A stretch of 64,000 nt of DNA from Paragordius varius (taxonomy: Eukaryota; Nematomorpha), in contig OZ176053.1 in NCBI GenBank assembly GCA_964247055.1, positions 10,974,001-11,038,000 on the forward strand, in the 5' to 3' direction. The position numbers and the translations under genes are program-made. Every line of letters starts with the position of its first letter. Position 1 is the stretch's first letter. Shown in pieces: positions 47,700 to 61,503 of this stretch. Below the pieces are notes generated by a model. It made no database searches. It was given only the letters and a program-made list of their open reading frames with translations, and was not told the DNA's origin.

Positions 47700-50600
47700 C
47701 CAATAAAATTTTCTTTGCTGCATATGCTATTTGGCAATAATTTTAACTTTCTAGCAATGTATACTTACTCATACGGTATATTACTATAAAGTAAAATATT
47801 TTTAGATGCCTCCTCTAAGTCAAAAGCACCATTCGTATAATTTTCATTCACACTAATTTATAGTGAACCTGAAAATGTTAATTTTTTAAATAGACTAAAG
47901 ATCAAATGCTTTAGAAAAAAACATATTATTCAAGTTTAATCCCTAAAATCTTTTGTCAAATATATTTATCTAAGCCAAGGCATATTTTTTATGGTTTAAC
48001 CTGCTAAAACATAAATACAACAAATAATATTTTATATTGTAATTTTTCATCGCGCATTATAATTAAAAATTCTTTTAATCGTTTAATTATAAATTAAATA
48101 TATACCAAAGTTAAAATAAAATTGGCGTTAAAAAATTTGATCTCAAACCATACTGATTTATTTAGCTTTAAGCGCTTTCTAGTTTTTTAGTTGATCTAGT
48201 CAAATACTTCAATTATCGGAAGAAAACACATATAATAAAAATTCCGCACAAATTTTGTTTTAAATTTATATTTGGCGACAAAATGATTGGCAAAAAAAGG
48301 GCAAATATTCAATTAGTTTTATCCATCTATTTAAACTGTGATCGGTTTTAAATGAACCAATCTTTTTAAGGTCATTATTTTAAAAACTATGATAAAATTT
48401 ATACTTCTAGATATTAAATGGAACATAGTGTAAGCACATGGGATCAAATTAAATCCTACCTTTTGTCATATCAATATACTACAAAAATAGTAGTTTGTAA
48501 TTCCAAATTAAATTATAAGTCTACCTTTAAATGTGAAGAAGATTCTTGCAGAAATTTGCATTTGTCGAGATCGTGTTGGAATCATTAATAATTAATATAA
48601 GTTATATGTTAGGCCAATATATCTCTAAAATTACATTACTTTCTTTATTTTAAATATTTTATTATCCATTAATATAATAATAATAATAAATTATATTGTG
48701 ATTTGGGCCCTCCAATAAATTGGTACGTTTATGTTCAAGGTTTATTTTATCATATTGTCCGAAAGTCTAAACTTTATAACCATACCTTATATAAAATCAA
48801 GATAAACCACATACATAATGGATTTTATAAAGGAAAAATAATTTTAAAATTAGTTTACACTTTCTGTTTAAATCACACAAATATAGAAAAAAGCCTTATT
48901 TTAATAAATTTTGAATTTACCACCAAGATATAAAATCACTTATTTTAAACATTACATAAAAATCCGAATAAATCAGGACACGCAATCACTGTAACTAGTG
49001 ACCCCATACCATATTTAAATTGATATTATTAAAAAACTACCAAAAGAAACGGTTTATAAACATAAGCTAAAATAATCAAGAATTTTAGTTTCATAAAATT
49101 TATTTTTTAATAAATGTTTTTTCCGGTGCATTTTTGGAGTTGTTTTAATTTACATATTATTTGATTTAAGGAGTAACCAAAGACCTCATTTGCCTAGGAC
49201 TAAAATGTATGTGCTTATCCAAGTGTTGAGCGAAAAATCATCATGGCATGTATATTTAACTAGAGGTTTGGTCATAAATACACAAAAAATATAATATGTA
49301 AAGCATAAAAAAATTAACAGGACAAACAAATCTATCCATGATCTATCTGTTGAACATAAAATTACATCTTATACGCATGTCTGCAAGGATAATTGTACGT
49401 TTTTTTCCATCTTAAACTACTTTTTATATATCGGTGGGTTCGCTGGAACAACGGTGCTGGATTTTATTTAATCAAACGTTGGCTAGGGGATGTTTTACCC
49501 AATGTTAAGTGTAGTTGAGTTGTGTTTCCTGGAATAATCGTTTCCAGGGTTAGGGTAATGCATCTTTAGGTTTAATACTACAAGTATTATTTACTTCGGA
49601 GGTCGTATCAGTCTCAGTTTCAAGAGGTTTGAATTGTTGTAGTTGTTCCGGTAACTGCTGGGCGAACACTGGTTTTATTGATAACTAAAAGAAGAATTAT
49701 TAATCTCTTATTAACTTAAAAAGATATTATTGTAAAAAAAACTATCAAAAACATAATATGAAGACCATCATATGTTAAGGATTTTTTTGGATAGAATTCA
49801 ATCAGAATATGAGGATGATATCTACCAGAAATAGATGGCTTAGCCGCGGAAAAGTTTAGAAAAGATTTTTTGAGTTGATAGATCAAATACAAATGTTTTT
49901 GGCTGAAAAAGATAATATATCCCAGAATTATCGATGAATGGCTATGTAATTTAGCTTTTCTCGTTGATATCACAGCTTACTTAAATAAATTAAACATAAC
50001 GTAAGTAGATTGGAGAAATAAAAAGTTTCCGGCTATTTATTTCCCAACTTCAAAAGAATAATTATTTTCTTATAAACATCATGTGTGGATGAAAATTCAT
50101 CGGTTTCAAACACAAGAAAGAGATATTGTTAAAACCCTTTTAAATTTGATATTGTAAAAACACCTGAAATTCCCAACTAAAATTTTGATTTGCAATTTAG
50201 AAATGCTTATAAACATGATTTTGATAAAAATAATTTGATTGCATTTATTCAAATCTACCAGTTAATGATTTTACCAATCCAAAAAATATTCGCGTCAAGG
50301 ATTGCATTTTTTCAAGCACCTATGTATGCGAACAAACCTATTAAGAATGAATTTCATAAAATCAAAATATATTACGAGGTTGGCAGATGAAAATTTGCAC
50401 ACCAAAAAAATTATTCAAAAAAATGTGCACAAATTTTGCCATTTTTCGCTATGGGGCACTTACCACAAAAGTGTATTAAATCACCCGTAAGGCCAAAAGC
50501 AGCATGATATTCCTGATACATTTTCCTATCAATGTATATATTTCATCAGCTTTTTTGTGGACACTGTGTGTAGTTAAGAGCACATATATTTTAAATGGCT

Positions 50601-51103
50601 AAAGGGTATTTAATTTACATGGTTGCATCGTTTTTATTAGATAAATTAAATGTGGAGAAAAAAACAGTACTTAATTATATTTGTAATTTTTAAAAGGAAA
50701 AACTCAAGAGACATGTTAAAGAAAAACCCTTAAAACCATTCAAAATACAAATATAACTACTAGTGTTCGCTACATAGTTGGATGTTTTAATAAGTATAGT
50801 CTAGTTTGAAAAAATACTCATCTTTTATAAGTATTGTCTGCATAATTTCAATTTTACCGTAATTTCATAAACGATTTATATATTATTTTACCTCTTATTC
50901 CCCTCTGATCATCAAACTATTACGCACGGACATTTTTAGTGAGTTATGGTATAAAAGGGAAAAATAATAAAACGGACACATTTCTATTTTGATTTGTATA
51001 CATTGACTTTAATTACTACGTTAATAATACGTTAATATACGTTATATTTGAAAGTTCTTGACCTATAAAAAGGTATGAGTGACTTTTGTATTTTAATTTG
51101 ACC
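47700..51103. other. A+T-rich spacer before the lipase pair
   Basis: No gene could be supported. 49440-49680 is a small, more G+C-rich patch. Its minus-strand reading includes KPVFAQQLPEQLQQFKPLET and TDTTSEVNNT; it is coding-like but too short to assign. Confidence 0.4.
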
Positions 51104-54100
51104 ATGTTAGCAATATTTATTTTGTCTATAAATATTTTTTTCTGTCATTCCTTGGATAGCGAAATTTTGACCAATTCACAAGTAAATACGTATACTATAT
51201 TGCCACAACATTTATTAGGAAAAAAATTTCTTGTAATTAATCACTTGTATTTTTTCAAAGTTATCAAATTTACTTATTTATTATTAAAATCTCTTTTTTT
51301 GCTGTAAATATTCATATTGCCAATTTGAGATTTAAAAGTTAATATATCTTACCAAATTAGATACGATCGTATTTTTGTTTTTCGTAAAGATGTAAAGCGG
51401 TAACAAATGATTAAAAGACTTGCTCTGTCTTAACAAAAAATGGAGAAAGCTGCTTGTTTGCCCTCTCTATAATTTTTTTTTCTTTTGTATCCCTCACTAT
51501 TTGATGCGAATTTCTTTTTCTTTTTGAGGTTGCAATCGTAAATAGAAAACCGTTTTGCAATGTCACTAGTCATAATTTATTTTACTCCGATTTTCACAAA
51601 CCAATTATAAATCTTTTAGCATATAAGTACTTACTGTGTTTATCCTACAGTTTATAAAGATCGATATACCATAATCAAAGGCTTCGTTTTATATTCGCTT
51701 TAGATGATATAATATTACAATACTTTTTTATAGCAAAAATTAAATCTTTAGACAAATAATTTATTTAAAAATAATTGTCAAATATACATCCAATAAATAG
51801 TTGAGTGATGTGGTTAAGATAAAGTATAATATCAAGCAATGAGGCAAAATTACCCATGTTTAAAATTTTATTTTTTGCAGGAACAATTCATAAAAAATAT
51901 TCGAGGATATCCATACGAAAAACATAAAGTTATCACTCAAGATGGTTACATAATAACACTTCATCGAATTTGTCACAAATGCAGTAGGTATGATGGAAGA
52001 AATAACCTATCAAATTTTTCTGAAAGAAAAAAAAGCCATAAACCCGTCATATTTCTTTTGCATGGGTTACTGAGCAGCTCCTTTGATTTCATTATAAACT
52101 ATTCCAATCAAAGTTTGGGTAATTTATTTCGTATCAGTTTATAGAATTAATAATATTTTTTAAAGAAAATGTATGAAACCTAAAAAATTCTTTAGCTAAT
52201 ATATTGCCATTGTTATAATATAAAGAGGGAGAACAGGATCGGTTTTTAATTACATGTATTTATTATGTAATCAAACACGGATGGATGCAATTTGTGCGAA
52301 AAATGCACACTACGTCATTGATTGTGCGTTGGTCATTAAGGCTAACTAAATATATTTAGCCTTTTCGTATAAGATAACAAATTAGCAGAATCTCCAAAGT
52401 GGTAAAGGGGCGTGATGATTTAATTTCTGATAATTATAACATCTCATTTTCATTAGCCCCAGAATAACCATAAATCTTCCTTTAAAAAACTGAAGATAAT
52501 TTTCGTTAATAAATCTTTACACAATTTTTTGAAAAAAATAACGTTTTTTAGAAATTGGCTTTGTTTTTTGCTTTAAGGTAAATATTTAATTGTTCGATAT
52601 TTATACAAAAACTGATTTTTACCAGAAATATTGATTGAAGAAACATAAACAAAAATGCCAAACTTACAAGAGCTATTTAATTGAAATTACTTGTGAATTT
52701 AAATACGCTAAAAGATCAAATAAAGCAAATCTTCAATAAAGTTGTTTTATATACCAGTCATAAAGCGCTTTGAAATTGGAGATGCGTTTATAGTGGTTTT
52801 TTAGAAAAAAACCTTTTAAGCGGTCCTGATTATGGCAATAGGCCCTAAGCCGTGGTTTCTGCAAAAAAATTTAAAGCCTATCAAGGTTTCCAAGTTCCTT
52901 CATTTAAAAATACTAATATTCGACCATAGCAGATACGATTTTTTGGCATCTGTAGTTATGACACATCCTCTAAATTAACTTAACTCTAGCATAATTTTTT
53001 AATATTGAGATCTTTAAGCTGAAACACTATCGTTTTAATTGGAATTGGGTTAATTATATTATTGGTGAATTTAATGTTTAAAATAAATTTCTAATTTCAA
53101 TATTAGCTTATGTACTTGCGGACGCTGGATTTGATGTTTGGTTGGGAGATTGTCGAGGTAATTCATATTCATTAAAGCATGTTCGGATGAATAGTAAAAA
53201 CGATGATTTTTGGGAATGGAGGTATTTAAAAATATTTTTATTATGTTATATATATATATATATATATATATGTAATTCAACAGATCGGAGTATTCATAAT
53301 ATGTTATCAACTAAGCTTTTTGTATGATTTTCGGGAATGAATTTTTAAGCAACATAACTTTGTATTTGACTATCATACGCTTTTAAAGCTAGGAATGGGG
53401 GTAGAAACCTAATCAAGCTGTAGTTTTGCCTTTTTATAATTAATTTGGTAACATTTACAATATTTTGCAACAAAAAGTTATGATGAAATAGCACGATACG
53501 ATGTTCCAGCCTTCATCAATTACATCTTGAGTGCAACTAAACGTAAACAATTGTACTATGTTGGCCATTCTCAGGGATGCAGAGTGGCATTGGCCTATTT
53601 TGCTGGGAAGTATGAGGAGGCTCAGAAAATTCGTTTGTTAATTTGCCTAGCACCAGCAATCTATTTAGCAAACGTGCTATCTCCCCTTAAAAACGTGGGG
53701 CCTTATCTAAGAACCCTTAAATTTTTCACAAATTTAAATGGAGAAAAGGGCTTCCTAATTGGATCACAACATAATTTTTTTAAGTCCAAATCTCTCATAT
53801 CTGCATTTTGTCCCAAACCCATAAAAGATATTTGTCAAAATTATTTTATAGCTGGTGGTCCTGACACAGGAAACATTGATCAAGTATAATTAACATTAAT
53901 AATAATATTCTGCTGTGTAAACATAAAATTATATTTTATTATAAAATTTTAAAAATACACAGAGAAGGAGGGACATTATCCAAAGTCACGTGCCTCAGGG
54001 GACTTCTTTTAAAAATTTGGAACATTACATGCAAGCATTGTCAAAACCCGGATTCCCAATGTTTAATTATGGTAAACGCGAAAATTTGAACAGATATAAA

Positions 54101-54438
54101 ATGGTTAGAGTCTTTAATTTTTAACGTATAAAATGTAAAAGTGTTTTAATATAAAATAAAAATCGTTGTAAAATAATATTTTAATATGTTTGTTGTAGAA
54201 GTATCCACCGAATTATAATATGTCTAACATGGTAATACCCACAATTATTTTTTGGGGCCTTAATGATACATTGGCGACACCGAAAGATACGTTTGATTTA
54301 GTGAATACGTTACCAAATCTTATTGGTACATTCAGTTTCAATAATACTAATCATATGGATTTTGTTTATAGTCAAAATGCTCAAAACGATTATTATCAAA
54401 TCATAGTAAATTTGATAAAACGTATGAAAATTAAATAA
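51104..54438 (+). CDS. Acid (lysosomal/gastric-type) lipase A
   Basis: Six exons: 51104-51181, 51881-52118, 53107-53221, 53478-53883, 53963-54103, 54199-54438. All junctions are GT-AG and in phase; 405 aa (human LIPA is 399). Residues 1-16 (MLAIFILSINIFFCHS) are a signal peptide, so the enzyme is secreted or lysosomal. The AB-hydrolase lipase N-region is present: GYPYEKHKVITQDGYIITLH, then VIFLLHGLLSSS. Then comes DAGFDVWLGDCRGNSYS, the nucleophile elbow GHSQG (Ser175), Asp349 in FWGLNDTL and His378 in NHMDF. The catalytic triad is complete and its positions match human LIPA (174/345/374). It should hydrolyse ester bonds of triglycerides or cholesteryl esters at acid pH. It lies tail to tail with a paralogue 203 bp away. 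The linker after the HGLL motif and the 141-nt fifth exon are conserved between the two. Confidence 0.9.
53246..53271. repeat. (TA)n microsatellite in a lipase A intron
   Basis: An alternating TA tract about 25 nt after the third exon's donor site. Confidence 0.85.
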
Positions 54439-54439
54439 A
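54433..54439 (+). terminator. Polyadenylation signal overlapping the lipase A stop codon
   Basis: The last codons read AAA TAA followed by A, so an AATAAA hexamer spans the stop. Normal cleavage 10-30 nt downstream would leave an unusually short 3' UTR, ending well before the facing gene's stop. Confidence 0.5.
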
Positions 54440-54612
54440 GTATTTTTAACTTTTTTAACGCTTAATTAGAATTTTATGTCTGATTGTGGATGATTTAATT
54501 CAAGCCTTAATAGTGTAGTTTTAATTCAGCACAACTTTATCTAATATCATATCAGTCGAAAAAATATGTGACTTAGCGCAAACATAATTTTATTAACCAA
54601 TGCGAAATTATA

Positions 54613-54618
54613 TTTATT
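54613..54618 (-). terminator. Polyadenylation signal for lipase B
   Basis: TTTATT on the plus strand, AATAAA on the minus strand, 24 nt after the lipase B stop. Together with the signal at 54433 it packs both 3' ends into about 200 bp. Confidence 0.5.
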
Positions 54619-54641
54619 AAAAATCGGATAAGGTGTTTCTC

Positions 54642-57600
54642 TTAAACCATGCCATTCATAAATTCAATTATTTTGACATAATAATCCTTAGGGGCATTCG
54701 TTCCGTAAGTAAAATCAAAATGATTTGCGTTTTCGAATTTATAGTTGCCCACAACTTTATGCAGTTTAGGTATGAGTTTTTCGACATCAATAGGATCAGC
54801 TAACCAATCTTGCGTGCTCCAAAACAAAATGGTTGGGACATTCATTTTGGTTAAATCGTATTCTGGTGCCTGGAGCTATATTAATATTAAGTTAAATTAA
54901 TATATTTGTGAAAATATTTTTATGATCTATCATTCAACTACAATAAACATTAAGCCCGATTGTAAGAAAACTACCTGAATTTTCTACATCATGATGTCTA
55001 ATAATCTATATATTTATAAAAATAGAAAATGCTGGCTTTGTGATCTGTTTCCGGAAAACCGGTGGTTTTTTTGAAGGTCCACAAAAATCCGGAAAACGTG
55101 TTGGGCCATTCGATAATGTGATTTTTTTAATTATCTTGGACTAAGCCGAGCATATTCGGCTCGCTTTTTTAATTTAAGCCCTCTTTTACCCACTCCCCCG
55201 TAAAATGCCATTTTTTTCAATAAAGTTCACAAAAATAATTTTTTGAATCTATTTTACGCCCTAGGTCTGAAACCGTAAAAATGTAATGAGGTTTTCTGGT
55301 ATTCCCTGTTAAAATGAAAAGATTATGATCAAGCCTTTTTATATTGGCTACTGGGTAAGTAGAGACCCGCTAAAAACTGCCCCGTCCTATTGAAATAGCG
55401 TGCCTTTGGGGCTAAATTTCATAACACCTATCAGGCCATATAAGTTAAAAAGGGCTTGAAATATTACCTAACAAGGCAAAATTTAGTTCACGCGGGTTTA
55501 TAAAATTAGATGTTAATTAGGCCTTTCACGCCCTGAAAAATGCGCCACCATAGATTTATTTTTTAGTTTTGAGATAATTTTTGCAAAAACTAATGAGAAC
55601 ATATGGGATCAATTATCATTCCAGGTATTTTCCGTAAAAAGGCAATTTAAATCAAGCGCTTTTTTTGTATCAGCCTCTGGGTTGGAAGCTACACGCCTAA
55701 AACTGCGCCACCTCGATATTGCGTTGTTTAGGATTTAATTTTCAGAAAACTTATCAGGCCATATGAGTTCAATAAGGGCTTGAAATATTACTCGTAAAAA
55801 TTACATCTCAAAAATATTTGAGGTGATGATGGAACTACCAAAGGGCTACCCAAAACAAAAATTTAAGTTTATCGGTTTTTTAAAATTAGGGGTTAATTAG
55901 GCCCTTTACGCCCAATGCCCTATGATTGAACTATTATTTAGTTTTAAAGCCATTCTTCCAAAAAACTATTAAGAACATATGGAATGAACAGGTATTACCC
56001 TATAAAGAAATAATTTTTACAAACGTCTTTTTTTATTGGCCTCTGGGCAGGAGGCTACCCGTGTAAAACTGCTTCATCATATCGATAAAACATGCCTTTT
56101 GAGCCAAATTTCATAAAAACCTAGAGACTAATAGGAACATATGAATCCATAATAATTCTAAATATTCACATATAAAGGCATTCCCAACGCTTTTTTATAC
56201 CTGCTCCTGGGTAAGAGGCTACCGGCCAAAAACCGCGCCCCTATATAGAAATTGCGTGGTTTTGGAACTAATTTAAAGAAACTTTATGAAGCCATATCAC
56301 CTTATTAAAATCTTAAAATGTTACCCGTAACTAGGTAAAAATTAAGGTCGGGTTTTTTTATTAGCCGTTAATTTGGGGTCTTTGTGTTTTAAAAATACGC
56401 CATTTTATAACGATTATTTAGTGTGAGGTATTTTCGAATAACCCATGAGACGATGGTATTAAAGATGATTCCAAATATTTGCCCTATAAAGGCAAATTTA
56501 ACTCAGCGCTTTTTCCATATAGGTTTATTAGTAGGGGTCTACCGGTTTAAAACTGAGACGCTATAAAAAATGGCGTGGTTTTGGAGCTAATTTTCAAAAA
56601 ACTTAAGAAGCCATACGAGTTCAGTCAAACACATTTCTGGAGAATTTGTATAATATCATTCTATCCTTTAAAAAGGAACCGCAAAGGATCTATTTTTAAT
56701 ATCCCTTGATCCCAGCTGTGTGAATACAATTTTGAAATAAAACTTTTAACCATGATTTCGTAAAAACAAAAATCTTAAAATAAAAATGATAGTTGAATAT
56801 TAACTTTAATAATGGACAGTTTAAATATGGTCAATTTCGAGTAAACAATATTTTGTGCAAAAACCCGTGGAATAATTAAAGACATTCTTTTTATTTAATA
56901 TGTTTTTTATTATTTTTTTATCTCCATTACCTCTATTTATTGCAAATTATTAAGAATTAATATAGGTAAGACTACGCCACAGCGAAGCGTGACAGGGCTA
57001 GCTAGTAAGTATATAAAAGTAAAATTTAATTAAACTTTGATTAATATTAAATTTATTATAATATATAATTATTAGTAATATACTACAAATATTTGGAAAA
57101 CCATAAAAACCCACAAACCTGTTGGGCTGGCGATTAAAAAAGATTTAACAAGACTGCCATTTATTTAGCAATATAACCAATATATTACGTTAACTTTTTT
57201 ACTAACCGCTTTGCGTTTCCTTTTTCCATCAGGCAAATAATATGTAATCCTTTATTATTTAATTTAAAAGCCGTGCTTATATTTTTAGCTATATGTGGAT
57301 TGTAATAATTTTCGAAGATAATCCTTTTTAAACAAAATAAGTTTGAAATAAATGTTAAAATTTGGAATCAAAATATAATAATTTATCTTTATAAACTTTG
57401 ATTTATATAAACAATCATAAATCTTACCTTACCATACTTCTTGAGGTTACCTATGAAACCGTAATCATACATAGAAAATGAACTTTTCATTATTCCTTGG
57501 GAGAAATGAGCTATGTTTTTGACTGACGTACCGGCTGGATAGTGGCCAAAGTATATTGGAACCCGTTTCTAAAAAATATTGATTTATAGCTTTAAATCGT

Positions 57601-60600
57601 ATATATATATTATATATATAGAATATAGGTTTATTTACAAATTAAATGATTTTTTATATATTTTATAATTATTAAAAATTTTGAATTAATTATAATTTAT
57701 TAATATCATTTCTTTTGTTTTAGTTTATCCATTAAAAAAGATACCATGTTTCGATAATTGTGATAACTAATACAATAAATTTTACGACAATTTATTAAAA
57801 GAAAATAGTGTTCAGTAGCGCATACCCCTATCAAAAAACTACATACCCTAAATATATATTCTAATCAGATATTATATATGGAGGATTAGGCATTAATTCT
57901 TTTAGACTATATATCTACATATCTTAAAACGATATAAGATGTAATATTATATCATAATACCCTATCTGTGTTCCCCATATCTGGACCACCTGTAATGGCT
58001 AACCAATTAGAACACAGGGCAGATTCCAAAATAGTACAGGCATGTTCAGATATCCAATTCATAAAAGCATCATTAGGCGCAAATTCTTTGCTTCCCAACA
58101 AATCCGTTAATAAACTAAATGCGGTGGAAAATGGTGCAATAGCTCTAATCGGTGCTTTTATATTATCCAAATACACGACAGGGGCTAAAGCAAAAAATGC
58201 CTTAATTTTCTTCGCTAATTTTTGGTTAGCGGAAAATGCTGCAAAAGCTATCATAGTTCCTTGACTGTGTCCAACGTAAAATATTTGTTCCTTTCCGGTT
58301 TTGTCTGTCACGAAATCAATGAGTGCCGGTAAATCGTACTTGGACATTTCATCATGGCTAAAATTTTGAAAATAATGCATAATTACAATATATTTGGATT
58401 AAACTTTCCATATGACCGATTAAATGGTTTTGATAAAGGTTTAGGACTATTTAGCAATAACACCACATTTAGTGAGTTGAACCATCTTTAAAAATATATA
58501 ACATTTATATAATATCGATTTTTGAACAAAATTTATTTCGTTATTATAATCTTTTTATCAAATAATATTAATTCCATATCTGAGAATTCTTAATTATTTA
58601 TACATAACCTTATGGCAAAAAATTTAACATGTCAATTGCAAAAAAAACGCCGTAAAGATTATAAATCCTATCCTAATAAATTTACTGCTTTTGTCCAGTC
58701 TACGTCATTCTTAGTTTCAAAGTTATAATTTGAGTAATAAATCGTTTAGAAAATAAAATGAGTTGAGCAACAACCTCCAATCCCAAAACTCAGTTTTAGA
58801 TGGGCTATAAGCTACATGTTTGCGAGAGAATTTGTTTCCACGGATGTCACCGAGCCAAACATCGTATCCCGCATCAGCCAAAATGTAACCTAAAAATTGA
58901 AAATGTATATAAAAATGACAAGATTTATTTATTATATTTAATTTAGATAATAAAAATATTGTTGGTAATTTATATTAATTTCCTACTTAAACTAAATATT
59001 TTTTGCGACTAATTTCATCCATATTTATTTGTATATTTGGCAAAATAAGTTACAATGTATAGATAAAAATGAAAAAAATTGTTTATATAAAAAAATGTAA
59101 TTTAGTAATTTATAAGTTTTCGGACAATTATTTTTATTAAATAAATCCCATTATTGAAATTAATTAAATATAAATGTAATATTTATATAGGTTAAAAACA
59201 GTAAAATGCTTATGTTTTGCTTAAATGATAATTATGAATAAGATTATCCGAATTTATTGAGATTTAGTGTCGGGAATCGAATCTTTTAAATCCAACATAA
59301 TAATTATGTATAGCATTTTATTTACCTAAGCTAATGTTGGCTGCGTTCATCAAAAAATCACAAGATGTACAAAGTAGCCCATGTTGAAGATAGACTACCC
59401 CTTTGGACTTTGAGGTCTGCTGTTTTCCATGTGGTATGCGATGCAATTGAAGGATAAAACCATCTTCCGTAGTTACCTCATAATTTTCATATGGATATCC
59501 TCGCTTTACAATAAATTCCTTCTATAATTTTGGTAGTAGTAATAAAAATATATAATACCAATTATAGGATCAAAAATATTATTGTCAATTTTGTTAATTT
59601 TGGATAAAAAAACTTACCTGCTTTCATACCCCCAAAAAAGTTTGGGTGCCACGTTATAAGGAAAATAAACTTAAAAACTGATATTTAGCGGTCAGATGCT
59701 TTTTATTTTTATCGCAAATTAGTGGATTATTGTAAAGATAATAAGTTAGCTTATAAGATTCGACATTTATAAAGTAAAGCGTTCAAAATAAAGGAATCAG
59801 ATTAGATAAATTAATAAGGATTCTTCGTAACAATTCGTATCTATTTATGAAATGTAAAAATTTAGCTTAAACATGAATTTTGTCTAAGCTTAGTTTTAAA
59901 CAACCAAATTGTCACTTTTCAAAAACATGCGATTGACCCGTTCGGTACCTGATATGTTGAAAAAAATTTCTTTAAAAAAATCAAAACAAAATTATATATT
60001 TATATTAAATAAAAAAATAGGCATAATATATAAAAAATAGTTTGTTTTCCATCTCTGTGGTTCCTATCTTTTATCAACAAATATTTAGTAACTTAGTGTT
60101 TAAAAACTAAGAGTTGGAAACTGGTACTTTAATTAATTTTACATTTCATCCCCTTTACTTGTTACAAATTTTTGGGATCAATTTAATATTATTTAAAAAA
60201 ATGATTTTTGCATTTTAGACGCTTTAGTATATCATAAAGAAAAAATGTAATTTTTCCTTATTCATAGATACGCAAAATATTCTCTGATAAATCAAACGAA
60301 TTCTTTTAAAGCTGACTTTAGAAAACCAGTTTGTAAGTTTACTCTCCATACATGCAAACACCATTCTGGATTCTGAAAATTGCTGTGTTATAAAATCCAT
60401 AAAAACCATTTTTACCCTAAATTTCGGACATTATGATATACACATATATAATATCAAATATGATCTATTTTGGCTCAATGTCTTAAATATTAAAAAGACG
60501 CTTAAAATTTTTAAAAAATGATGAGATTATAAATATTTAATGTGAATGCATATACATGCTCCGAGATTAACTTTGGAGTAAATGTAATCCAATAATTATT

Positions 60601-60783
60601 TATCAATCATAGTATTTGCATTGTGTCATTATTAACTCAGTCATCAAAAAAATATGAAACCTAAAAATAGGTTTAGTTTACCGGACTCATATGAATTTCC
60701 GAAAAAATGTCAGGATCCACATCCCCATCCCCATAAACTGAATTGAAAAAAAGGCTTAAACACAATATATATCCAATAATCAT
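54642..60783 (-). CDS. Acid (lysosomal/gastric-type) lipase B
   Basis: Six exons on the minus strand: 60783-60682, 59521-59326, 58889-58775, 58357-57961, 57568-57428, 54875-54642. All are in phase; 394 aa. Residues 1-18 ([18 protein letters not shown]) are a signal peptide. An in-frame upstream ATG at 60879 would add 32 residues that spoil the signal peptide, so I prefer 60783. [12 protein letters not shown] joins to [20 protein letters not shown]. Then come [34 protein letters not shown] (Ser169), Asp340 in [10 protein letters not shown] and His369 in NHFDF, so the triad is complete. It is closer to the family consensus than lipase A (QDWLADP). Exons 3 and 5 have the same lengths as in A (115 and 141 nt), and intron phases match throughout. 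The last intron, about 2.55 kb, holds a Helitron-like block. Expected role: acid ester hydrolysis of dietary or lysosomal lipids. Confidence 0.9.
55030..57006 (+). mobile_element. Helitron-like repeat block in the last lipase B intron
   Basis: It is more G+C-rich than its surroundings. It starts near CTTTGTGATCTGTTTCCGG and ends ...ACGCCACAGCGAAGCGTGAC, GGG, CTAG, CTAGT at 57006: an imperfect hairpin followed closely by CTAG-T, as at Helitron 3' ends. The interior holds about five diverged tandem units (near 55350, 55675, 56035, 56205, 56518). Each has a CTGGGTA.GAGGCTACC-like start, AAAACTG.GCC, and CATATGAG/CATATGGGA. The same sequence appears reverse-complemented at 61.6-64 kb. No Rep/helicase coding is seen, so it is non-autonomous. 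The class is inferred. Confidence 0.5.
59522..60681. other. First intron of lipase B
   Basis: A+T-rich intron between the signal-peptide exon and the GYPYE exon. I see no other gene or defined repeat in it. Confidence 0.6.
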
Positions 60784-61453
60784 TATAAATAAATTTAAAA
60801 AAATAAAAAAAATGTTTTTTATCTTTAAAATTTCAAATTTAATTCTTCTCAACCTATAGATATAAAAGTAAAAGTTCATGCGTAAGTGTTTGACTCTTAT
60901 GAACTTTTTCCATATGTGTTTAGAATTATGAAGGAAATATTATAACTAAATCAAAAGATTTTAATTATGATTAATGGAATTAAAAATTATAATATATTTT
61001 AAAAAATTGGAATAACCAATTATCATGCTAGTTATTATTGAATTTAAGCTTTGGCAAAAAAAAGTAAAAAAAAATAGTGAGCTATTGGAATCGGATGAGT
61101 TTTGGGTTATGGTTTTTGAAAACATTGTCCATGTGCGTTTGGTTGGCTCTTCTTGACGGATCAATGCGATGAGATAATTATGGAATATATAATTTGCTAA
61201 CTCACCTCAAAACCGCAGCTTTGAAAAAGATGTAATTTTTAACTTGTATTTCTTTAAAATTTACGGGACAGACCTGTTTTGATCTGAACAAAGCAATCAT
61301 ATAACAGAATTAAAAATAAATATACATATATATTTGATCAATAATCGATACCAAAATCAAAACGAAACGGAAAAATTTTATATACGTAGTTAGCTAGTAT
61401 AGCTGATCAATCTAAAATTACATAGCAATTAACCTTCTAAAAATATATAATTT
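60784..61453. other. Upstream region of lipase B
   Basis: Likely promoter and 5' leader of lipase B. TATAG at about 60856-60860 on the minus strand (CTATAG before GTTGAGAAG) could be a leader splice acceptor. Otherwise A+T-rich without recognisable elements. Confidence 0.35.
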
Positions 61454-61503
61454 ACTAGCGTAAATCACGTTGCTACGCAGCCCGAGGAAGTCCTTTGACT
61501 TCT

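Noticed and set aside
53071-53310. Minus-strand frame over lipase A exon 3
   Set aside because: Antisense to a conserved lipase exon and partly made of a TA microsatellite.
57968-58264. Plus-strand 98-codon frame over lipase B exon 4
   Set aside because: Antisense shadow of the GHSQG exon.
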